64,000 nucleotides of DNA from Paracoccaceae bacterium (GCA_902554885.1 CACDPV010000001.1:1-64000); one strand, 5' to 3'; numbered from the stretch's first letter, positions 14,869-24,241 are shown. The notes: a model not told the origin generated them from the sequence alone. Numbers and translations are program-made.

Positions 14869-16383
14869 TTAAAAATCTAGGCGAAGCTGGTTATTCTCAG
14901 TAGGCACTACTTTTGTCTTTTTGTTCTTTCTCGGTTTACGCCTCAAACGGCTTGCATGTTTTCGCACTAAACTAATGGTTTCATCTGAGTTTTTAATTTG
15001 TTTTTTGAGTGAATATATTTTTTCTTTTGCAGCAGCTCTGGAGAGTTTTTCATCAACAATTGGTTTCGGGTAACTCAGAGTGGCGTCTTCCAAGAGCCAC
15101 GGCTGATGTATAAATTGTGTTGTCAGATTCTGGAGTTCTGGAACCCATTGCCTTATAAAATGGCCGTCAGGATCTTGATCCATACTCTGTTTAATAGGAT
15201 TATATATACGTATTGAGTTCATGCCAGTTGTACCGGACTGCATCTGTATTTGGCTGAAATGTATGCCAGGTTCATAATCCAGAAATTGTTTTGCTAAGTG
15301 CTTTGCAGTTAAACGCCAATCCAACCATAAGTGGTAACTGGCGAAGCTTACTAACATTGCCCGCATCCTAAAATTTAACCATCCTGTTGTGTTTAAGTAG
15401 CGCATACATGCGTCGATCATCGGGTAGCCAGTCATGCCAGTTTCCCAGGCCTCCAGAACTTTAGTATCAGAATTTGATGGGCGAAGTTTTTCAAAAGAGC
15501 TATGCAATGTATGAGTCTCAATAGACGGCTGATCTTCAAGTTTTTGTATAAAGTGACAGTGCCATCTTAATCGTGATGAAAAGCTTTTTAAGGACTTGAA
15601 ATGTTTTTTATTGTTATTGCCAAGTCCCCGAGCGTATGTTTCTGTAATCTGATAGGCTTCTCGAACTGAAATTTGACCAAATGCCAGATATGGGGAAATG
15701 CGTGAACAGCTTGTTTCAGCTGTTATCGGAGATGACATTTCAAATGTATAATTTTGTCCTCTCGAATTCAAAAATGAATGTAATGTATCAATAGCGGCTG
15801 ATCGCGTTGCGCTCTGAGAGGAAATGGGTTGCACAGCTGATAAGTTTAGCTGTGAGGCTTCTGGAACAGTGTCACTACTAATTTTTATAGACTTAACTTT
15901 AGGAGGCACCGAAGTGAGAGGAGCAGACATTTCAGAATACCACTTACGAGACCATCCATTTCTATTACCGAGGTTACGAATAACCCCATTCTTAGGGATT
16001 TCAGTCCATGCAACCTTATTGCCTTTGGCCCACGATTTTACAGCCTTGTCTCTATTATATGTCCATAAATTCCATGTTTCTTGATGCGAAAAAATGGTGT
16101 TAATTTGGTATTGAGAGTTAAGATGGTCAAAAATATCAATTGCGCTGCCAACCAATACTGTCAGATTCGCACCTATAGCTTTAAGTTGCTTTTCTAAATC
16201 TCTCAGTGCTTCTTTTAAAAAACTATATTGCCGATAGCTATGATCTGGCTCTTTCCAAAGCTCTGGTTCGAAAATAAAAATTGGTAGAACATTACCATTT
16301 TGGGACGCCAGTGAAAGTGGAACATTATCAAATATCCTTAGGTCCCTCTTGAACCAAACGATATTTACAGATGTTTTTGCCAA
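14869..16383 (-). CDS. phr: DNA photolyase/cryptochrome family flavoprotein
   Basis: A 504-residue photolyase-family protein. The N-terminal antenna domain starts 'VNIVWFKRDLRIFDNVPLSL'. The C-terminal FAD domain carries 'RISPYLAFGQISVREAYQ', 'DACMRYLNTTGWLNFRMRAM' and 'IRIYNPIKQSMDQDPDG', all canonical blocks. The Arg- and Lys-rich C-terminal tail is basic, as expected for DNA contact. The likely role is light-driven repair of UV pyrimidine dimers; a (6-4) photolyase or signalling cryptochrome cannot be excluded by eye. It is convergent with the FAD oxidase gene and 6 bases from it. Confidence 0.9.
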   Translation of the reverse strand: MAKTSVNIVWFKRDLRIFDNVPLSLASQNGNVLPIFIFEPELWKEPDHSYRQYSFLKEALRDLEKQLKAIGANLTVLVGSAIDIFDHLNSQYQINTIFSHQETWNLWTYNRDKAVKSWAKGNKVAWTEIPKNGVIRNLGNRNGWSRKWYSEMSAPLTSVPPKVKSIKISSDTVPEASQLNLSAVQPISSQSATRSAAIDTLHSFLNSRGQNYTFEMSSPITAETSCSRISPYLAFGQISVREAYQITETYARGLGNNNKKHFKSLKSFSSRLRWHCHFIQKLEDQPSIETHTLHSSFEKLRPSNSDTKVLEAWETGMTGYPMIDACMRYLNTTGWLNFRMRAMLVSFASYHLWLDWRLTAKHLAKQFLDYEPGIHFSQIQMQSGTTGMNSIRIYNPIKQSMDQDPDGHFIRQWVPELQNLTTQFIHQPWLLEDATLSYPKPIVDEKLSRAAAKEKIYSLKKQIKNSDETISLVRKHASRLRRKPRKNKKTKVVPTENNQLRLDF

Positions 16384-16463
16384 CTTTATCCCTCAAGTTC
16401 GTTAACATTAAGATAGGTAATCTGTACTTAAAAAAACTTTTATTTTTACAGTATATTGTCCGG

Positions 16464-16500
16464 AAAATAAAAGGCTCTGCGTCATATTCGCAAAGCTTTT
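16464..16500 (-). terminator. Rho-independent terminator of tRNA-Lys
   Basis: Just downstream of the tRNA on the minus strand, AAAAGCTTTGCG pairs with CGCAGAGC-C-TTTT around a 7-base loop, with one bulge and one G-U pair. It is followed by TTTTATTTT. This placement and the U-tract fit termination of the tRNA transcript before the photolyase gene. Confidence 0.7.
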
Positions 16501-16507
16501 GTTTTAG

Positions 16508-16583
16508 TGGTGAGCCGTACAGGATTTGAACCTGTGACCCACTGATTAAAAGTCAGTTGCTCTACCAACTGAGCTAACGGCCC
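16508..16583 (-). tRNA. tRNA-Lys (UUU)
   Basis: A complete 76-base tRNA with an encoded CCA end. The acceptor stem is GGGCCGT/ACGGCTC with discriminator A. The D-arm has AGCTCAGTTGGTAGAGC. The anticodon arm ACTGA-CTTTTAA-TCAGT shows anticodon UUU with a purine at position 37. The T-arm contains GGTTCAAAT. All stems pair. It is transcribed away from dapF and has its own promoter and terminator. Confidence 0.97.
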
Positions 16584-16593
16584 ACTAATCAGC

Positions 16594-16622
16594 TAACTAG
16601 GAACACTATGCCTTGGGGTCAA
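16594..16622 (-). promoter_or_regulatory. Promoter of tRNA-Lys
   Basis: On the minus strand TTGACC (16617-16622) and TAGTTA (16594-16599) are separated by 17 bases. The -10 box ends 10 bases before the mature tRNA 5' end, which is the usual arrangement for a stable RNA gene. Confidence 0.6.
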
Positions 16623-16690
16623 GGCCGAAATTAGAGAAAATCGAACTATCTATGGATTCAAGCCGATTTTAAGGGTATACGCGCGCCATT

Positions 16691-17530
16691 ATGCTGTCCA
16701 ACGATAGAAATATATCATTTTTGAAGATGCATGGTCTGGGAAATGACTTTGTTATTATTGATTCACGTCACAAACGCATCAATTTGTCGGCTAATCTTAT
16801 TAGAAAATTGGCAGATCGAAACTTTGGCGTGGGGTTCGATCAATTGGGGATCATTAAGAATAGTGAAGTATCCGATGCTCACTTAACTTTCTTCAATTCT
16901 GATGGCTCTATTTCAGCCACCTGTGGTAATGCTACTCGCTGCATAGCGAATTTTTTGATGCAAGAAACAAAAAAAGACGAACTAGACCTTTCAACGGATC
17001 ACCTATCGTTGAAAGCAAAGCGCGAGACTGATGGATCAATATCGGTAAATATGGGGCTTCCAGATATACATTGGCAAAAAATACCATTGTTGGAGGAACT
17101 TGATACATTATTTCTGCCAATCCCCGGGCAACCAACCGCAACTAGTATGGGTAATCCTCATTGCTCGTTTTTTGTAGATAATTTAGATCAGGTGAAGATA
17201 GAAGCGGAAGGCGCTAAAATAGAAAACCATCCTTTATTCCCTCAAAAAACTAATGTCCAATTTGTCTCTGTTGTCTCTCAGGACCGATTGCGAGTTAGGG
17301 TATGGGAAAGAGGCGTTGGTGTTACTAAGTCGTCTGGCTCGTCGGCCTGTGCTGTTGTGGCTGCATCTGTTCGAAGGAAAATTACTGGAAACCAAGTGCA
17401 TGTTGACCTAGATGGTGGAACTCTGGTGGTTAATTACAAAGATGACGGAATATGGATGAACGGCCCAACGATGCATGTTTTCGATGGACAGCTCAACACA
17501 CAATTTTTGGACTCTGTTTATGAAAAGTGA
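16691..17530 (+). CDS. dapF: Diaminopimelate epimerase, second catalytic Cys replaced by Ser
   Basis: A 279-residue DapF, which interconverts LL- and meso-diaminopimelate for lysine and peptidoglycan synthesis. The N-terminus 'FLKMHGLGNDFVIID' and the middle 'SMGNPHCSFFVDN' are canonical. The first catalytic cysteine is Cys78 in 'ATCGNATRC'. The second should lie in 'ERGxGxTxACGSGAC', but the text reads 'ERGVGVTKSSGSSAC', so the thiol residue is Ser215 (codon TCT, 17333-17335). The length and all other blocks are normal. The 3' end overlaps mtaB by 11 bases. Either activity is altered, Ser substitutes, or there is a base error; no second dapF is visible. Confidence 0.92.
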   Translation: MLSNDRNISFLKMHGLGNDFVIIDSRHKRINLSANLIRKLADRNFGVGFDQLGIIKNSEVSDAHLTFFNSDGSISATCGNATRCIANFLMQETKKDELDLSTDHLSLKAKRETDGSISVNMGLPDIHWQKIPLLEELDTLFLPIPGQPTATSMGNPHCSFFVDNLDQVKIEAEGAKIENHPLFPQKTNVQFVSVVSQDRLRVRVWERGVGVTKSSGSSACAVVAASVRRKITGNQVHVDLDGGTLVVNYKDDGIWMNGPTMHVFDGQLNTQFLDSVYEK

Positions 17531-18779
17531 AGTTAAATTCTCTACATTAGGGTGCCGCCTTAATTCTTATGAGACTGAGGCTATGCGCCATCTAGCAGAT
17601 ACTGCGGGGATAAATGAGGCCGTTGTAATTAATACGTGTGCTGTAACACAACAGGCAGTCAGTAAATCAAGGCAAGAGATTAGGAGGCTCCGACGAGAAA
17701 ACCCAAAATCAACATTAATTGTTACAGGCTGTGCAGCGCAAATAGATCCTAACAGCTTTTCAAAAATGGGCGAAGTTGATTTTGTGCTTGGGAATTCGGA
17801 GAAAATGCGCCCTGAAATCTGGTCTAATTTGTCGTCAGGTTTATCAGCTGAAAGCGAACGTGTTCAGGTAGACGATATAATGTCAGTTTCGGAAACTGCG
17901 AGCCATTTAATAGACGGCTTTGGAACTCGAAGTCGCGCATATGTTCAAATCCAAAATGGATGTGATCATCGTTGTACTTTTTGCGCAATACCATTTGGAA
18001 GAGGCAATTCGCGGTCTGTTCCTGCTGGTGTAGTAGTTGAGCAGATAAAACGTCTAGTGCAAAAAGGCTATAACGAAATTGTCTTGACGGGAGTAGACCT
18101 TACTAGCTGGGGCACAGATTTGCCAATGCAGCCAAAGTTAGGAAACCTGGTACTTAGAATTTTACGTTTAATTCCGGACTTAAATAGGCTTCGAATAAGT
18201 TCGATTGATAGTATTGAGGTCGATGAAGAACTTTTAGATGCAATTTCTACAGAAAGTAGGCTTATGCCGCACTTTCACCTTAGCCTTCAACATGGTGATG
18301 ATCTGATTCTAAAACGCATGAAAAGGCGCCACTTAAGAGAAGATGCGATTTTGTTCTGTGAAAAAGTTCGTAAACTACGACCGGAAGTTACTTTTGGAGC
18401 AGACATAATAGCTGGATTTCCTACTGAGACGGATCAACATTTTGAGAGCTCAATTAAATTAGTAGAAGATTGCGGTTTAACATGGTTACATATTTTTCCA
18501 TATTCCAAGAGAGATGGAACGCCTGCGGCTCGTATGCCCCAGATTGATGGGAAAACAATAAAAAGAAGAGCAAAACTTCTTAGATCATTAGGAAGAAAAG
18601 TACGCACTAAGCATCTCACAGAGCAAATAGGACGAAAGCATAAGGTACTTATGGAAAGTTCTGTTTTAGGTCGGACAGAGCAGTTTGCTGAGGTACTTTT
18701 TGAAAGTCCAAAGAAAGAGGGCTCGATAGTTGATGCTATAATAAGCGATGCTTCAAGTAGTCACTTGATGGCCTATTAG
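17520..18779 (+). CDS. mtaB: tRNA t6A37 methylthiotransferase MtaB
   Basis: A 419-residue radical-SAM methylthiotransferase. The N-terminal cluster-binding cysteines are in 'STLGCRLNSYE', 'INTCAVT' and 'VTGCAAQ'. The radical-SAM motif CxxxCxxC is in 'QNGCDHRCTFCAIPFGRG'. The 'GCRLN' form and divergence from MiaB favour MtaB (YqeV-type), which converts t6A37 to ms2t6A37 in tRNAs reading ANN codons, including tRNA-Lys(UUU) encoded nearby. I placed the start at ATG 17520, overlapping the dapF stop; an upstream ATG at 17475 would give an unusual N-terminal extension. It is translationally coupled to dapF, as in related Rhodobacterales. Confidence 0.9.
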   Translation: MKSEVKFSTLGCRLNSYETEAMRHLADTAGINEAVVINTCAVTQQAVSKSRQEIRRLRRENPKSTLIVTGCAAQIDPNSFSKMGEVDFVLGNSEKMRPEIWSNLSSGLSAESERVQVDDIMSVSETASHLIDGFGTRSRAYVQIQNGCDHRCTFCAIPFGRGNSRSVPAGVVVEQIKRLVQKGYNEIVLTGVDLTSWGTDLPMQPKLGNLVLRILRLIPDLNRLRISSIDSIEVDEELLDAISTESRLMPHFHLSLQHGDDLILKRMKRRHLREDAILFCEKVRKLRPEVTFGADIIAGFPTETDQHFESSIKLVEDCGLTWLHIFPYSKRDGTPAARMPQIDGKTIKRRAKLLRSLGRKVRTKHLTEQIGRKHKVLMESSVLGRTEQFAEVLFESPKKEGSIVDAIISDASSSHLMAY

Positions 18780-18813
18780 ACAAGTATTGCATATTTAACG
18801 TTTGATAAATGTA

Positions 18814-19461
18814 ATGTCCCAACTTAAACAGCCAATTCTTTATAATTTCAGGAGGTGCCCTTACGCAATAAGAGCAAGGCTTGCCCTTTTGCACTCTAAG
18901 GTCAATGTAGAAATTCGAGAAGTAGTCTTAAGAAATAAACCAAAAGAATTTTTAGCTACGTCCCCGAGTGGAACTGTTCCGTCATTGAAGCTTACAAATA
19001 CCGTGCTTGATGAAAGTCTTGATATCATGAAATGGGCCTTAAGTCAGAATGATCCAATTGATTTAATGGACATGCCTGACTATGGGTTTGATTTAATTTC
19101 TGAGTGTGACGGAAATTTTAAGAAGGCCCTTGATAGAGCAAAATATCCAAACAAATTTCCTGATACGGACCCCATTGCATCTAGAGATACAGCCGCTATA
19201 TTTCTCTACAAATTAGAAAAAATACTCGCTCCGAACTTGTTTGGAACCAGATTATCTATAGCTGATTTGGCAATATTACCTTTTGCCAGACAATTTGCGC
19301 ATATAGACCAAGATTGGTTTTATGACCAAGACTGGATTAATTTAATCAAGTGGGTAGATAATTTTAAGCAAAGTTCAGTATTTATTAGCATTATGACCAA
19401 ATTAGCTCCGTGGCAGCGAGGTGATGCGCCAGTAATGTTTTCTGATCTATATTGTTCCTAA
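18814..19461 (+). CDS. Glutathione S-transferase-like protein with CPYA motif
   Basis: A protein of about 215 residues with a thioredoxin-fold N-terminal domain ('YNFRRCPYAIRARLALL', 'TSPSGTVPSLKL', 'LDESLDIMKWAL') and an all-helical C-terminal domain. The CPYA motif at the start of helix 1 is like glutaredoxin 2 and omega-class GSTs, which carry out thiol transfer or reduce mixed disulfides rather than classical conjugation. The 'DESLDI' part aligns with the glutathione gamma-glutamyl site. I chose ATG 18814; an upstream TTG at 18802 is possible. It follows mtaB by 34 bases and precedes another GST gene. Substrate unknown. Confidence 0.8.
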   Translation: MSQLKQPILYNFRRCPYAIRARLALLHSKVNVEIREVVLRNKPKEFLATSPSGTVPSLKLTNTVLDESLDIMKWALSQNDPIDLMDMPDYGFDLISECDGNFKKALDRAKYPNKFPDTDPIASRDTAAIFLYKLEKILAPNLFGTRLSIADLAILPFARQFAHIDQDWFYDQDWINLIKWVDNFKQSSVFISIMTKLAPWQRGDAPVMFSDLYCS

Positions 19462-19552
19462 TAATCATAGCCATCGACTGATCTTTATGTTTGCGTTACA
19501 AAATTTCTTGTGAATATTAGTTTTAAAATTTGTCACATTACAAAGGGTTTAA

Positions 19553-20218
19553 ATGTTCCGACTATATCACGTCCCGTTATCACCATTTTGTAGAAAAGTT
19601 CGATTAAGTCTTGCGGAGAAGAAGATTGAGGTTGAGCTTGTTGAGGAGCGTTATTGGGACAAGTCTGCAGAATTTTTGAGAAGAAATCCTGCTGGTAAAT
19701 TACCTGTATTGAAAGTTGGTGATGAAATACTTTCTGAAAGTACTGCAATATGCGAGTATTTAGAAGAAGAATATCCTGATAAAGCTTTGTTGCCAGATAA
19801 TCCTAAAGACAGATTTGAGGCTCGCAGATTGGTCTCATGGTTTGATGATAAATTTCATAATGAAGTAACATCTAAGCTCCTATATGAGCGGGTAAATAAA
19901 AAAATAATGGGACAGGGTTTTCCTGATAGTAAAAATATAAAAGAGGGTTCAAAAAATATTAAGTATCATATCGATTATATGGCTTGGCTGTTAGAGCATA
20001 GGCGTTGGCTGGCAGGGGAAGTTATGACCCTTGCAGATTTTGCTGCTGCCGCTCATTTTTCTACCCTTGATTATTTAAGCGACATAGATTGGAGCAGGTC
20101 TAATGCTGTGAAAGATTGGTATGCTAAGATAAAATCAAGACCAGCTTTCCGCAACTTACTGGTTGACCAAGTTTCAGGCTTCCCACCGCCGCTGCATTAT
20201 AATGATTTAGATTTTTAA
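19553..20218 (+). CDS. Glutathione S-transferase family protein
   Basis: A 221-residue GST. The N-terminal thioredoxin-like domain has 'MFRLYHVPLSPFCRKVRLSL', the cis-Pro block 'NPAGKLPVLKVGDE' and the glutathione-binding 'LSESTAICEYLEEEYPD'. The C-terminal helical domain contains 'WLAGEVMTLADFAAAAHF', with the usual N-capping Asp. A good ribosome site (AAAGGG) precedes the ATG by 6 bases. It lies just upstream of queG, an arrangement I recall from Rhodobacterales genomes. The specific reaction is unknown; a role in detoxification or thiol homeostasis is likely. Confidence 0.88.
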   Translation: MFRLYHVPLSPFCRKVRLSLAEKKIEVELVEERYWDKSAEFLRRNPAGKLPVLKVGDEILSESTAICEYLEEEYPDKALLPDNPKDRFEARRLVSWFDDKFHNEVTSKLLYERVNKKIMGQGFPDSKNIKEGSKNIKYHIDYMAWLLEHRRWLAGEVMTLADFAAAAHFSTLDYLSDIDWSRSNAVKDWYAKIKSRPAFRNLLVDQVSGFPPPLHYNDLDF

Positions 20219-20233
20219 CTCATTGGAAAAGCT

Positions 20234-21262
20234 GTGACAGATTTAAAATCTAAATTGTTAGGCCGTGCGAAGGAGCTAGGTTTCGATTTAACAAAAGCTT
20301 GCAGCCTGTCTGAAATCCCATCCATTTCTGAGTCTTTCCGAGAATTTTTAAGATTGAACTACCATGGACAAATGACTTGGCTTTCAGAGAAAATTGAGTG
20401 GCGTGAAGATCCGAAAATTCTTTGGCCTGAGGCTAAAACAGTCATAATGCTTGCTCAAAGTTATAAGCCAATTCACAATCCTATGGAGGTCCTCAAACAC
20501 CCCGATAAAGCTGCAATATCTGTATACGCACAAAATAAGGATTATCATGTAGTTATTAAAAAAAAATTAAAGTCGCTTGCACGGTGGTTGATTAACGAGG
20601 CTGGTGGACAGGTGAAGGTTTTCGTTGATACTGCGCCCGTACCGGAAAAACCGTTGGGACAGGCAGCTGGGTTAGGTTGGCAAGGAAAGCACACAAATCT
20701 GGTAAGTCGTGATCTAGGAAACTGGTTTTTTATTGGTTCTATTTTTACGACTTTAGAAATTACTCCAGATCATCCTGAGCAGGACCATTGTGGCTCATGT
20801 CAGTCATGTATTGATATTTGTCCTACTGAAGCTTTCCCCAAACCTTATCAAATGGATGCTAGACGTTGCATTTCTTACCTGACCATAGAACACCGTGGTC
20901 CAATTGAAATCGAGTTAAGATCAAAAATTGGAAATCGAATATATGGTTGTGATGACTGTTTGGCTGTCTGTCCTTGGAATAAATTTGCAAAAGCCGGTAA
21001 TGAGACAAAGCTTTTCGCACGAGAGGAACTAAAAATGCCAGACTTGACTGAGCTTGTAACCCTAGATGACAAAGCGTTTAGAGATAAATTTTCCGGCAGC
21101 CCAATAAAACGTATTGGTCGCAATAGGTTTGTAAGAAATGTTTTGTATGCGATTGGTAATTCAAAAGAGCAGAAATTTAAAAAAGTTGTACAGCCTCTTA
21201 TTAAAGATCCAGATTTAGCGGTACGAGACGCTGCGACATGGGCGCTTACTCAGTTATTATGA
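20234..21262 (+). CDS. queG: Epoxyqueuosine reductase
   Basis: A 342-residue cobalamin- and iron-sulfur-dependent enzyme for the last step of queuosine synthesis in tRNA. The N-terminal domain has '[15 protein letters not shown]' and the '[20 protein letters not shown]' block with the catalytic Asp. Two [4Fe-4S] sites are visible: '[16 protein letters not shown]' and '[14 protein letters not shown]'. The C-terminus '[19 protein letters not shown]' is a HEAT-like region found in the family. The start is GTG 20234, 15 bases after the GST stop, so the two genes are probably co-transcribed. Other queuosine genes are not in the window. Confidence 0.93.
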   Translation: MTDLKSKLLGRAKELGFDLTKACSLSEIPSISESFREFLRLNYHGQMTWLSEKIEWREDPKILWPEAKTVIMLAQSYKPIHNPMEVLKHPDKAAISVYAQNKDYHVVIKKKLKSLARWLINEAGGQVKVFVDTAPVPEKPLGQAAGLGWQGKHTNLVSRDLGNWFFIGSIFTTLEITPDHPEQDHCGSCQSCIDICPTEAFPKPYQMDARRCISYLTIEHRGPIEIELRSKIGNRIYGCDDCLAVCPWNKFAKAGNETKLFAREELKMPDLTELVTLDDKAFRDKFSGSPIKRIGRNRFVRNVLYAIGNSKEQKFKKVVQPLIKDPDLAVRDAATWALTQLL

Positions 21263-21329
21263 ATAGGTGATAATTAATGCCCTGAAAGTTTTTGATTTAA
21301 ATTTAAAGGTTAAGTTTTAGGAGCCTGAA

Positions 21330-23324
21330 GTGACATTTTTCTTAGGGGTAGATACTGGCGGCACTTACACGGATGCTGTTATTTTACAAAATGAAACAAA
21401 AGTTATAGCTAGTTCAAAGGCACTTACTACCCGTCAAGACTTAGCTTTGGGCATATCCGAAGCAGTAAGAAATGTAATCAGTAAGTCGTCAATAAAAACA
21501 GAAGATATTTCTCTTGTATCGCTTTCAACCACGTTGGCGACAAATGCACTTGTTGAAGATCAAGGTGGAAGAGTTGCATTAATATTTGTTGGGTTTCGCG
21601 ATGGTGACCTAGCAAAGCATAGTATTCATGATGCACTGAGAGGTGATCCAGTTTTACAATCAAAAGGTGGTCATAATCATGCTGGTGAGGAAAAATGCCA
21701 AATTAATGTTGGAGAAATAAGAGATTGGGTTTTGAACCTTGACGGTATATCAGCTTTTGCCGTAGCGAGCCAATTTGCAACCCGTAATGCTGCACACGAG
21801 CTTCAAATTATGGAATTAATAAAGAGCTTAACTGATAAGCCTGTAACAGCCTCTCATCAATTGTCTGCGAAGCTTAATGGACCACGAAGGGCTCTTACTG
21901 CTGTTCTTAATGCAAGACTTATAGGGATAATTGATGAATTAATAGGACGCTGTGAGGCGACCCTTTCTAATCTTAAAATTAATGCTCCTTTAATGGTCGT
22001 ACGCGGTGATGGCGCACTCATTTCCTCAAGTGAGGCCCGAGAAAAGCCTATCGAGACTATCTTGAGTGGACCAGCTGCTTCTATAGTGGGTGCAAAATGG
22101 ATGACTAATCTAAATCTGGGGTTCGTCTCTGATATAGGTGGGACTACAACCGATGTTGCATTATTAAAAGATGGGCGTCCTGCGCTTGATGCCGCTGGAG
22201 CTCGCGTTGGTAATTTTCGCACAATGGTAGAGGCTGTAGCAATGCGTACAACCGGATTGGGCGGTGATAGCCAAGTACATTTTCTATCTGAAGGACTAAT
22301 GGGGGGCTTACAGTTGGGTCCCAAAAGGTTGGTGCCTATTTCCTTACTCGCTCATCAAGAACCACATATCCACGAAATTTTGGATGAACAATTGAAAAAT
22401 ACGGCTCCAGGCGAGTATGATGGTAAATTTGTTCGTCTAATTTCAGAGCCAGCTGAGCATAGTTTGACCTCTAGGGATATGAAAGTGCTTTCACGAATTG
22501 AGAGAAACGCAAAGGCACTTAGAGCGGTTATTCAGACTAGGATTGAGATTAAGTCTTTAGAGCGACTAGTATCCCGAGGTATGGTACAAGTTTCAGGTGT
22601 AACACCTTCTGATGCCAGTCATGTGCTAAAAATTATGGCTTCTTGGGATTCAGAAGCCGCAGAAAAAGCTATTACGCTTTTTGGCCGTAGGCGTAAGGGT
22701 TCTGGTGATTTGTTGGGAGAAACTGCAGAAGATTTATCAAGATTGATCATTACTCAATTACATCGGCAAACAGCTTCATTTTTATTAGAAAGTGCATTTC
22801 GTGAAGAAGATAAGTTTGATCAGCCAGCAGAAGAGTTGGCAAATAATATACTAATGTTTGCAGGTCTCACTGGTCATAAGAATATTGTTAAAATTGATAC
22901 TGGTTTAAATTTGCCCGTAGTAGGTTTGGGTGCTTCCGCTTCGTCATATTATCCTGCAGTCGGCGATCTTTTGAAGTGTGATCTGATTCTTCCGGAGCAT
23001 GGCGATGTTGCGAATGCTATTGGCGCAGTAGTGGGGCGTATTACTATGAGAGTTCAGGGGTCTGTAACTGCTCCTAATGAAGGTCAATTTCGAGTACATT
23101 TGCCCGATGGGCCAAAGGATTTTTTAGATGAGAAAAATGCACTAACCTGTTTAGAAAATTTTCTGTTGGATCAAGCAGTTGATCAGGCCCGTACCTCTGG
23201 TGCGGCTGATATCGTCACCAATGTATTCAGAGATATTAAAAAAGCAGAGGCAGAAGCACGTCAAATTTTTGTCGAGGCGCTTGTTATTGTTGAAGCATCT
23301 GGACGCCCAAGAATATCTAAGTAA
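21330..23324 (+). CDS. Hydantoinase/oxoprolinase A subunit family protein (HyuA)
   Basis: A 664-residue ATP-dependent hydrolase subunit of the actin-like fold. The N-terminal domain begins 'FLGVDTGGTYTDAVIL' (phosphate loop 1) and has 'STTLATNALVEDQGGRVALI'. The second domain carries 'GPAASIVGA' and 'SDIGGTTTDVALLKDGRPAL'. Family members open cyclic amides such as 5-oxoproline or hydantoins with ATP, usually with a HyuB partner. No HyuB gene is adjacent here, which is unusual. The start is GTG 21330 after a good ribosome site (AGGAG). The true substrate is unknown. It is convergent with trhO. Confidence 0.85.
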   Translation: MTFFLGVDTGGTYTDAVILQNETKVIASSKALTTRQDLALGISEAVRNVISKSSIKTEDISLVSLSTTLATNALVEDQGGRVALIFVGFRDGDLAKHSIHDALRGDPVLQSKGGHNHAGEEKCQINVGEIRDWVLNLDGISAFAVASQFATRNAAHELQIMELIKSLTDKPVTASHQLSAKLNGPRRALTAVLNARLIGIIDELIGRCEATLSNLKINAPLMVVRGDGALISSSEAREKPIETILSGPAASIVGAKWMTNLNLGFVSDIGGTTTDVALLKDGRPALDAAGARVGNFRTMVEAVAMRTTGLGGDSQVHFLSEGLMGGLQLGPKRLVPISLLAHQEPHIHEILDEQLKNTAPGEYDGKFVRLISEPAEHSLTSRDMKVLSRIERNAKALRAVIQTRIEIKSLERLVSRGMVQVSGVTPSDASHVLKIMASWDSEAAEKAITLFGRRRKGSGDLLGETAEDLSRLIITQLHRQTASFLLESAFREEDKFDQPAEELANNILMFAGLTGHKNIVKIDTGLNLPVVGLGASASSYYPAVGDLLKCDLILPEHGDVANAIGAVVGRITMRVQGSVTAPNEGQFRVHLPDGPKDFLDEKNALTCLENFLLDQAVDQARTSGAADIVTNVFRDIKKAEAEARQIFVEALVIVEASGRPRISK

Positions 23325-23326
23325 AT

Positions 23327-24241
23327 TTAATTCCCATCATACCCAACCATGTGCTTTTCTCCTCGATCACGTGCGAGCTTTATTTGTTTTTGTCTCTCTC
23401 GAAAACGGCCTTTATCGTAATCAGAGGTTTTATCAAAGCATTGGTGGCAAGAAACACCATGCTCATATTTCGTGTGATTTTGATCTTTTGGAAGGATAGG
23501 GTGACGACACGCATAGCACAACTGATGCGGACCCTCATTTAGCTCATGCCCAACTGAAACCCTTGCATCGAATACAAAGCAATCACCTTCCCAGCTACTC
23601 CGTTCTTCAGGAATTTCTTCTAAATATTTAAGAATGCCACCTTTCAAATGGTGTACCTTTTTTACTCCTTTTCCCAAAAGGTAGTTGGTTGATTTCTCAC
23701 ATCTAATCCCACCAGTGCAGAACATAGCAATTTTTTTATTGTGAAATTTATCTTTATTTTTCTCCCACCATTCTGGAAATTCGCTGAAACTTTTTGTATT
23801 GGGATTCACCGCACCTTTGAAGGTTCCAATGCCTACCTCATAATCATTTCTTGTATCAATAAGCACGACATCGGGAGAATTTATCAAAGAATCCCAATCT
23901 TTGGGTTCAACATATTTTCCCACTTTTTCTGCAGGGTTCACATCAGGCTGACCCATAGTTACAATCTCTTTTTTAATTTTTACTTTCATTCTTGGAAATG
24001 GTGGTAAAGAAGCGATACTTTCTTTATGCTGAATACCTCTGCAACCTGGTAAACTTTTTATATATTCTATGACATTATCAATGCCCCTTCTAGAGCCTGC
24101 GATTGTGCCATTTATTCCTTCTGGTGCCAGTAAAAGTGATCCAGTAACCCCTGATAAATTACATTTATCCTGCAATGGGCCACATATTTTTTGGTGATCT
24201 TTAAATCTTGTAAAATGATATAATGCAGCGACTATAAACAT
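23327..24241 (-). CDS. trhO: tRNA uridine(34) hydroxylase, rhodanese-domain (YceA/TrhO)
   Basis: A 304-residue protein with an N-terminal acylphosphatase-like domain ('LLLAPEGINGTIAGS'), a rhodanese domain with active-site Cys175 in 'MFCTGGIRCEKS', and a C-terminal Cys-rich part ('CYACRHPI', 'GVSCHQCFDK') that probably binds zinc. TrhO uses oxygen to form 5-hydroxyuridine at position 34 of certain tRNAs; older annotations call it a rhodanese-related sulfurtransferase. The length and domain order match the family. It ends 3 bases from the hyuA stop on the opposite strand and lies downstream of serA. Confidence 0.9.
   Translation of the reverse strand: MFIVAALYHFTRFKDHQKICGPLQDKCNLSGVTGSLLLAPEGINGTIAGSRRGIDNVIEYIKSLPGCRGIQHKESIASLPPFPRMKVKIKKEIVTMGQPDVNPAEKVGKYVEPKDWDSLINSPDVVLIDTRNDYEVGIGTFKGAVNPNTKSFSEFPEWWEKNKDKFHNKKIAMFCTGGIRCEKSTNYLLGKGVKKVHHLKGGILKYLEEIPEERSSWEGDCFVFDARVSVGHELNEGPHQLCYACRHPILPKDQNHTKYEHGVSCHQCFDKTSDYDKGRFRERQKQIKLARDRGEKHMVGYDGN

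Noticed and set aside
16508-16583. tRNA-Lys as an integration site for a mobile element
   Set aside because: No integrase, direct repeat of the tRNA end or foreign-looking genes are found on either side.
21857-22324. 155-codon open frame on the minus strand inside hyuA
   Set aside because: It is antisense to conserved HyuA motifs and has low-complexity composition.
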